42,941 nucleotides of DNA from Alphaproteobacteria bacterium casp-alpha6 (GTDB lineage: Bacteria > Pseudomonadota > Alphaproteobacteria > Rhodobacterales > Rhodobacteraceae). Position 1 is the stretch's first letter, and each line of letters opens with the position of its first letter. Of the stretch, positions 38,171-42,941 are shown piece after piece. Both the position numbers and the translations under genes were made by a program. Below the pieces are notes generated by a model. That model saw nothing but the letters and a program-made list of their open reading frames with translations. It ran no database searches and was not told the DNA's origin. The stretch spans positions 1 to 42,941 of the forward strand of contig LFER01000067.1 of assembly GCA_001510135.1 (NCBI GenBank). The letters run 5' to 3'.

Positions 38171-38938
38171 CTATCCATGCATCGTCAGTCCGCCAGACAC
38201 TGACAGAACCTGACCTGTGATAAAATTTGCATCATCACTTGCAAAAAACACAATCGCGCCGGGAAGATCTTCTGGCTGTCCCAGACGCCCCATGGGAACA
38301 GCGCGCGCAAAGGCTTGGCGCAACTTCTCTTTGTCACCGGCCTCTTCCATAAAAGCCTCAAGCATCGCGGTTTCCGTCACGCCGGGACAAACCACATTCA
38401 CTGAAATGCCGTGGCGCGCATGTTCGCGGGCGAGTGTTTTGGAAAAAGCGATTATCCCTGCCTTGCATGCCGCATAAACGCTTTCGCCGCTGGATCCGCC
38501 ATGTGCTGCGTCAGAGGCAAGAGACACAATCTTACCAGATCGCCGCGCTACCATAGAAGCTAAAACAGGATGCGTCACGTTCAAAACGCTGCGCAAATTG
38601 ATGTCAATAATTTTGGTCCAAAAATCCGGTCCGCTTTTGAGAAACGGTGTAAAAACATCCCACCCCACCCCATTGACGAGGATATCAATCTCGCCAAAAT
38701 CCTTTTCGATAAGCGCGATCTCGCCTGCAGTCTTTGCAGCATCTCTGAGATCAACTGCGCATGCAATGGCTTGCCCGCCGCTGTTCTGGATCTTTTGAAC
38801 CGTTTCCTGTGCCGCAGCCGCATTCACATCCATGACGACAACCCGTGCTCCCTCTTGGGCGAAACGCATACAGGTCGGCGCACCGATCCCGCCACCACCA
38901 CCGGTCACAATGACTGTTTTGCCGTCTATTCCGCGCAT
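38171..38938 (-). CDS. badH: 2-hydroxycyclohexanecarboxyl-CoA dehydrogenase BadH
   Basis: This 255-residue short-chain dehydrogenase has the Rossmann motif GGGGGIG (13-19) and the catalytic tetrad region (Ser in LASD near 142, Y155, K159). The blocks ILVNGVGWDVFTPF and SDAAHGGSSGESVYAACKAG follow R. palustris BadH, which oxidises 2-hydroxycyclohexanecarboxyl-CoA to the keto form for BadI. The unusual VNGVGWD in place of NNAG is a BadH feature. The start follows AGGAG seven bases upstream. It heads the three-gene operon. Confidence 0.85.
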   Translation of the reverse strand: MRGIDGKTVIVTGGGGGIGAPTCMRFAQEGARVVVMDVNAAAAQETVQKIQNSGGQAIACAVDLRDAAKTAGEIALIEKDFGEIDILVNGVGWDVFTPFLKSGPDFWTKIIDINLRSVLNVTHPVLASMVARRSGKIVSLASDAAHGGSSGESVYAACKAGIIAFSKTLAREHARHGISVNVVCPGVTETAMLEAFMEEAGDKEKLRQAFARAVPMGRLGQPEDLPGAIVFFASDDANFITGQVLSVSGGLTMHG

Positions 38939-38969
38939 GGTGTTCTCCTGCTCAAACACTTAATACCTG

Positions 38970-38983
38970 ACCTCACCGGAGGT
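38970..38983. promoter_or_regulatory. Palindrome upstream of badH operon
   Basis: ACCTC-ACCG-GAGGT is a perfect inverted repeat 32-45 bases upstream of the badH ATG, in the 260-base AT-rich promoter region. It could be an operator for a local regulator, none of which is in the window. Confidence 0.3.
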
Positions 38984-39199
38984 GTTTGGAAAAGTGGATC
39001 ATATCCCCTTGAGTGAGTAAAGGCTTCAGTCCATATTTTGCGAAGGTTCGACAGCGTGACGCAGCGCAACCAAATCTCGATCGGATTATGCAAATCAGGA
39101 TTTTGGATATCTCTTGTCCACCTTTTATCCTATTGAGAATTTCTTCGAATTAAAGTTAAGCTTTTTATATCGGTTCCATATTTATCGGGGCTTACTTTC

Positions 39200-39400
39200 T
39201 TGGAAAACAAACTTGTCAAATTCAGAGGACAGAGTCCTTATTTTCGCCACCGCGAACGCAATAAATTGATCTCAAAGCGGTTCAATGAAAAAAATGGCCG
39301 CCTGAAGATCCTTGATGACGGTCGCGCGCAGCGTGCGGGTGAACAAACCGCAGCCTTTCAGCCCCACAGCATAGAGGCTCTTGTAAAAACAGAGGCTTAG
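39200..39400 (+). CDS. Possible small basic protein
   Basis: This 66-residue frame has a TTG start and a basic, polar product (MENKLVKFRGQSPYFRHRE start; ends EALVKTEA). It has no recognised domain, membrane segment or clear ribosome site. It lies alone in a gene-poor AT-rich region divergent from badH. It may be spurious. Confidence 0.25.
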   Translation: MENKLVKFRGQSPYFRHRERNKLISKRFNEKNGRLKILDDGRAQRAGEQTAAFQPHSIEALVKTEA

Positions 39401-39652
39401 ATAATCTGTGATCTTTTGAGATCAACAAATAACAAAGTTTGTGCTTCACAAAATAGGCGAAGTTGAGACACAGGCAGGTGCCACCCGACCGCCTGACCAG
39501 AGCTTAATATGTGCCGCTGAAACCTTTGTATCCAAGGAAGACGGGCGTGGAAAACTTACCGAAAAGATATTTAAAGAGCTATGCGCAATACGCATAGCGG
39601 GAAGTCCAAGCTGTCTGATGTTCTCTAAGCATTTGAATGTTATCTGCTGGTC
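39401..39652. other. Intergenic region with hairpins upstream of DUF1127 gene
   Basis: No supported gene is seen. Two perfect hairpins occur: TGATCT-TTTG-AGATCA at 39409-39424, and GCTATGCG-CAATA-CGCATAGC at 39578-39598. They and the structure at 39653-39706 suggest a transcribed leader or small RNA gene; no promoter consensus is evident by eye. Confidence 0.35.
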
Positions 39653-39706
39653 AAGGGCCGGCACCTCCCCTCTGTTCACTCTCTCCCTTGAACACTGCCG
39701 GCTCTT
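39653..39706 (+). ncRNA. Strong hairpin with C-rich loop (candidate sRNA or leader)
   Basis: AAGGGCCGGCA (39653-39663) pairs with TGCCGGCTCTT (39696-39706): 11 base pairs with one G-U. The 32-base loop is pyrimidine-rich and includes CCTCCCCTCT and CTCTCCCTT, which could base-pair with ribosome-binding sequences. It ends 32 bases before the DUF1127 start. In Rhodobacter sphaeroides the CcsR RNAs, with CCUCCUCCC motifs in loops, are made together with a DUF1127 gene; relatedness here is a hypothesis. Confidence 0.4.
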
Positions 39707-39738
39707 TGACAAACAGGTTTTATGAAAGGAGCATGAAT

Positions 39739-39996
39739 ATGCTTAACAAACTGTATCGCGCGCTTGTGATCGGCAGAGCAAAATCTGCAGCTGTTCAAAC
39801 TGCCAACTTCTTGGGTGAACGCGATTTGGCTGACCTTGGACATTCGCGCTCTTCCTTTATTTCAGCGTCAATTGAGAACATCGTCAACGAACTTGATGCC
39901 GCTGAAAAGAGTAACAAAGCGCGTTCTTTCAGGCATTCACTACGTGACACAGTTGCTGCCCTTTTCTCCACTTACGGAAAGAAAAACATCGCCTAA
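39739..39996 (+). CDS. DUF1127 protein
   Basis: This 85-residue protein contains the DUF1127 core (FLGERDLADLGHSRSSFIS). Small DUF1127 proteins are rich in basic residues; one Rhodobacter member (CcaF1) has been reported to bind RNA and affect sRNA maturation. This one has an extra 40-residue tail (ENIVNELDAAEKSNKAR and on) relative to the shortest members. ATG 39739 is favoured over 39733 because AGGAG then has a seven-base spacing. It lies alone, downstream of the hairpin at 39653-39706. Confidence 0.82.
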   Translation: MLNKLYRALVIGRAKSAAVQTANFLGERDLADLGHSRSSFISASIENIVNELDAAEKSNKARSFRHSLRDTVAALFSTYGKKNIA

Positions 39997-40394
39997 AGGC
40001 CGCACTGTGTTATACACATTCCCCAACCGCTTCAAATTTCGATAATGTGTCTACCGTAGCCTGTATTTGTTCCCTTTTGCGGGCCGCCCAACATCCGGCC
40101 TGCAGATGGCAGCACCCTATAAGGCACGCTGGAAGACTACCGCGATCTTATGCGCTTGCGTGATGCCTCACCAGTAATCGCAATGTCGTATGTTGAACTT
40201 TTTTTCATCTTTATAATGCTTTTAAGAGCAGACAATTAACTACAATTAAAAAACGCACTCTAAGTTATCTTTACATGCAAAGCATTGTTAAATGCCGCGT
40301 TTTACACCACCATCACTTCGAATGCTTTGGCCCGGGGGCTGTCAGACCAAGTTGCCCAATCATCAGTAATCGGATAAGGCCACCTCAAAAAGCA
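39997..40394. other. Non-coding region
   Basis: No gene is supported in these 398 bases. There is a weak hairpin GGCCG-CCCAACATC-CGGCC shortly after 40080 and otherwise AT-rich sequence. It separates the DUF1127 gene from the 3' end of the large secreted protein gene. Confidence 0.5.
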
Positions 40395-42428
40395 TTACGG
40401 TAACGGCAAAAATAATATTCTTTGACCATTTTCCGCCGCAGTGGAGCTAGCACCAGCCAGTAGTTTTCTGGAAATCGTCGCTTCAATTAGACGTGGCTCC
40501 TCGCATGCATCACATATTCGTCCAGGGAAAGATAACTTAATGAAGTCATCCGTTATTGTACCAATTTTACTACCAGGTTGAAGATCTGCCACGTAGCTTG
40601 AAGATTTTAGATATACATTTCCGTCATAAACTGACATAAAGAGCGGTTCTTTTCTATCAATGTAGCCACTAAAACCATGTTTCCCGCGCGAAGCGTTATT
40701 TTCCATGAAATAGGGATCCAAGCCGATCACTTCTGACCAGTCCACTTCAATGAGATGCTGGATGGTAGGGTTCAAAAACTGACGTAAATCAAAGTCCACG
40801 GCTTGCCTAAGTTTTTCATATTCAGAAAGTACAGCTACCCTATAATCCTCAGCTCGCGCCGACGAGATGTTAGCGTTCAACTTACCAAAGCCGAAAGCAT
40901 TATCAATTTTTTGGCTTTGTGACAAAGTCGTCAGAACTTGCGGTACAGCACTCGTCCAGCCATAAAAATACATCTCAGGTAAAATGTCCCTACCGTAAAC
41001 GTGAGCGCTTTTGTTCTTTATTTCAGCGATCCAGTCAGATACGTTAGGGTTTTTTGATACCTGATAATGGAAACTTCGCAAGAAAATGTCATGATCTTCG
41101 GATTGTCGCTCCGCTCTCCATTGTTCATATCCCCCATAGTGATCAACATTTTCGAAGAATTTAGGTTGCTCCCCTGGCCGTTCGTTTTTCGTCCCGACAT
41201 AGTAGTCTTTAGCAAGCTGAGGGTTCTTAAGCCATGCATTCGTAATTTCAATTAATTCACCAACTGTTTTTCCACTCGTGGTGTGCATTTCATAAAAATC
41301 AAATCCCACGCTTTCCAAAAGCAATGCAATATCTGATAAATAATTTGGAACATCGATCGAATATCCCAAAGAGTCCCATCCTCGTGTTGCGTAAGGCACA
41401 AATATACCATTTTTATCAAACATTCCCAACAATGCTTCGAGCTGGCGAACTCCAGAAAGATATAAGCTTTGGTCTTTAAGTCGCAAACCCAATGCAATTC
41501 GTGCGATGCTACCGCGCCACTTCATACTTCCGCAACCAGTGGCATTCCGGTGTCGAAGGTTCTTTATTTTATGCCTCTTCATTAAAAATGGATCATAAAA
41601 CGGACAAATTGCTTCACCTCTGGGACGAGTACGTTCAAAACGTACTCCCCAGTCCGAAAGCCATGCATCAATAGCCGCGTTGTTGTCGAATTGTTCGTAG
41701 AATAGGGCATAAGTCGTGGTGATTTGCGCGTAGTTTTGCTGGTGAATGTAAATGTTCGTAGAATCTGTATCATCCGGGGAAAATTGCTCAACCGGCTGGT
41801 TTGCCCAATGATTTAAAACACTCTGTAATGGCTCAGGTCCTAAAACGGGCAGTGATGTTCGAAGAATAAAATTGCACCATGCAGATGGCTCAGGCGTATT
41901 ATATTTTGTTGAAAATTCGTGCGTCAATGCATGGCAGTCGGCTCCTTGCGTCATCCCTATGGCATAGGGGTCTATGAGCGGCCTGCGTAAAGCAACTTTC
42001 TTGTAAGTATTCCAATCTATTCCTGTCAATTCTGCTTTTGATACATCAACAGTATGGAGTTCAGTCTTGATCAATGCATCCCAATCATTGTCAGTATCTG
42101 GGATTTTTGAAGGCATCAGTAGCTCTAAGTTAGTACCTGCGCTTCCGAAAAGAGGGAATTTCCCAAATTTTTTTGTGTACGAGTTTTCTAGATAAACTAA
42201 ATGTTCTTCTGTCAGCTCTCCCTCAAATGTGGAGTCCATTTTCTCTAGATAAGTAACACGTGCGGCCTTGGTATTTTTACCCCAAAAGCCATCAATGGAG
42301 CCAACATTATAGCCTAATGCATTTAGAAGTGACTGTGCTTTGTAGGATTTTGTTTCAAAGCCAGCCATCGCTGGTGGAGCAAAAAACATAAGAACTGCTG
42401 TCAGTAAACCTAAACCACGAAACACCAT
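40395..42428 (-). CDS. Secreted alginate-lyase-like protein with peptidoglycan-binding-like domain
   Basis: This 677-residue protein has a signal peptide (about 1-22, ending PPAMAG), then a short module like the peptidoglycan-binding domain (AQSLLNALGYNVGSIDGFWG and KNTKAARVTYLEK, about 31-65). The middle (about 295-400) has NATGCGSMKWRGSIARIALG and LLGMFDKNGIFVPYATRG, resembling the alpha/alpha-toroid of alginate-lyase-family enzymes. The last 150 residues form a separate, likely beta-rich part with a CDAC motif. A role in exopolysaccharide cleavage or synthesis is inferred. The gene is AT-richer than the housekeeping genes, suggesting an accessory origin. Confidence 0.65.
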   Translation of the reverse strand: MVFRGLGLLTAVLMFFAPPAMAGFETKSYKAQSLLNALGYNVGSIDGFWGKNTKAARVTYLEKMDSTFEGELTEEHLVYLENSYTKKFGKFPLFGSAGTNLELLMPSKIPDTDNDWDALIKTELHTVDVSKAELTGIDWNTYKKVALRRPLIDPYAIGMTQGADCHALTHEFSTKYNTPEPSAWCNFILRTSLPVLGPEPLQSVLNHWANQPVEQFSPDDTDSTNIYIHQQNYAQITTTYALFYEQFDNNAAIDAWLSDWGVRFERTRPRGEAICPFYDPFLMKRHKIKNLRHRNATGCGSMKWRGSIARIALGLRLKDQSLYLSGVRQLEALLGMFDKNGIFVPYATRGWDSLGYSIDVPNYLSDIALLLESVGFDFYEMHTTSGKTVGELIEITNAWLKNPQLAKDYYVGTKNERPGEQPKFFENVDHYGGYEQWRAERQSEDHDIFLRSFHYQVSKNPNVSDWIAEIKNKSAHVYGRDILPEMYFYGWTSAVPQVLTTLSQSQKIDNAFGFGKLNANISSARAEDYRVAVLSEYEKLRQAVDFDLRQFLNPTIQHLIEVDWSEVIGLDPYFMENNASRGKHGFSGYIDRKEPLFMSVYDGNVYLKSSSYVADLQPGSKIGTITDDFIKLSFPGRICDACEEPRLIEATISRKLLAGASSTAAENGQRILFLPLP

Positions 42429-42477
42429 TTTTCCTCATGTATTTAGTATTCTGCTAGCACCCAATGGGGGCACGCCA

Positions 42478-42941
42478 ATGTCGACAGGACTTTTTACCTT
42501 ACTAAAAGATGTATCATTGATCGCTAAAACGGCAGCCGCTTCGCTTGATGATATTGCAACGGCTTCTCTTAAAGCGACGTCTAAGTCAGTTGGCTTAGTT
42601 ATTGATGATGCTGCGGTGCCGCCAAAATATGTTGTGGGATTTTCAGCGGAGCGCGAAATACCCATTATCCGAGCAATTGCGATAGGCTCATTGAAAAACA
42701 AATTTTACTACATTCTGCCAATAGCAATAATTTTAGGTTTCTTTGCACCATGGCTGATCCATCCAATTCTATTGCTTGGAGGTTTATACCTGAGCTACGA
42801 GGGGGCTGAAAAAATTCTCTCAGTCATTCTTGGAAAAGAAATAAGTACTTCTGTAAAAGATGAACAAGAAACAATAAAAGCAGCAATACGGACTGACTTT
42901 ATTCTAAGCGCAGAAATAATGGTATTGGCTCTTTCAACAAC
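42478..42941 (+). CDS. DUF808/YedI-family membrane protein (partial)
   Basis: The start of a plus-strand gene is cut by the window end. The visible 154 residues begin MSTGLFTLLKDVSLIAKTAA and contain the DUF808 pattern: SLDDIATASLKATSKSVG, DDAAVPPKYVVGFSAERE and FYYILPIAIILGFFAPW. Family members are inner-membrane proteins of about 300 residues and unknown function. It is divergent from the alginate-lyase-like gene, with 49 bases between starts. Confidence 0.88.
   Translation, partial: MSTGLFTLLKDVSLIAKTAAASLDDIATASLKATSKSVGLVIDDAAVPPKYVVGFSAEREIPIIRAIAIGSLKNKFYYILPIAIILGFFAPWLIHPILLLGGLYLSYEGAEKILSVILGKEISTSVKDEQETIKAAIRTDFILSAEIMVLALST

Noticed and set aside
39441..39725. Overlapping frames on both strands (94 codons plus, 88 codons minus) before the DUF1127 gene
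   Set aside because: Neither has a ribosome site or family match, and both cover the perfect hairpins, which explain the region better.
42435..42701. 88-codon minus-strand frame
   Set aside because: It is the shadow of the clear DUF808 gene beginning at 42478 on the plus strand.

Overview
The window looks like chromosome of a marine alphaproteobacterium of the Rhodobacterales (Roseobacter group). The evidence is the order iscR / NifS-like desulfurase / sufB / small ORF / ybjQ / sufC / sufD / yip1 / yip1 / sufS; a 50S protein L21 with a long Ala/Lys-rich C-terminal extension; an IscR lacking the usual three-cysteine cluster site; a ChpT phosphotransferase (CckA-ChpT-CtrA relay); a magnesium-type HemB; and an Irr-type (ICE) palindrome in front of the suf operon. 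Base composition is moderate (about half G+C by eye), with AT-rich islands at about 17990-18960, 34450-34930 and 39000-42940. The species cannot be named from this piece.

Layout. (1) 1-8353: a tRNA-Arg(CCG) and a tightly coupled minus-strand iron-sulfur assembly operon running iscR to sufS, with TGATG or ATGA stop/start overlaps at five junctions. A divergent alpha/beta hydrolase shares its control region. (2) 9099-17815: mfd with a co-oriented membrane-protein gene, a divergent hemB, a SYLF/YSC84-type lipoprotein, and gyrA with a TTG start and Gly at the quinolone-determining Ser83 position. (3) 17780-18962: an AT-rich island with a small ORF and two related small membrane-protein genes in tandem. 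(4) 18959-28062: M32 carboxypeptidase, heme A synthase, TrmJ, a ThiE-like protein, the ornithine-lipid pair olsB-olsA, a DUF3553 gene divergent from chpT, and proA/proB. (5) 28050-32874: obgE, a chain of GNAT acetyltransferase domains (one single-domain gene, then a three-domain gene interrupted by a one-base frameshift), a LysE-type exporter, and rpmA/rplU. (6) 33055-36114: periplasmic proteins (DUF2059; a ClpP-like serine-hydrolase-fold protein; secreted dienelactone hydrolase) with separating terminators. (7) 36180-38938: a three-gene operon badH-badI-aliB encoding part of cyclohexanecarboxyl-CoA degradation. (8) 38960-42941: a gene-poor stretch with a DUF1127 gene preceded by a strong C-rich-loop hairpin, a large secreted alginate-lyase-like protein with a peptidoglycan-binding-like domain, and the start of a DUF808 membrane protein cut by the window end.

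No CRISPR array, phage block, insertion sequence or toxin-antitoxin pair was seen. The items most worth following are the alicyclic-acid operon, whose acyl-CoA dehydrogenase carries Asp where most relatives have catalytic Glu; the frameshifted triple-GNAT gene; the tandem small membrane proteins; the hairpin in front of the DUF1127 gene, which resembles Rhodobacter CcsR-type RNAs; and the uncharacterised small proteins embedded in the suf operon.
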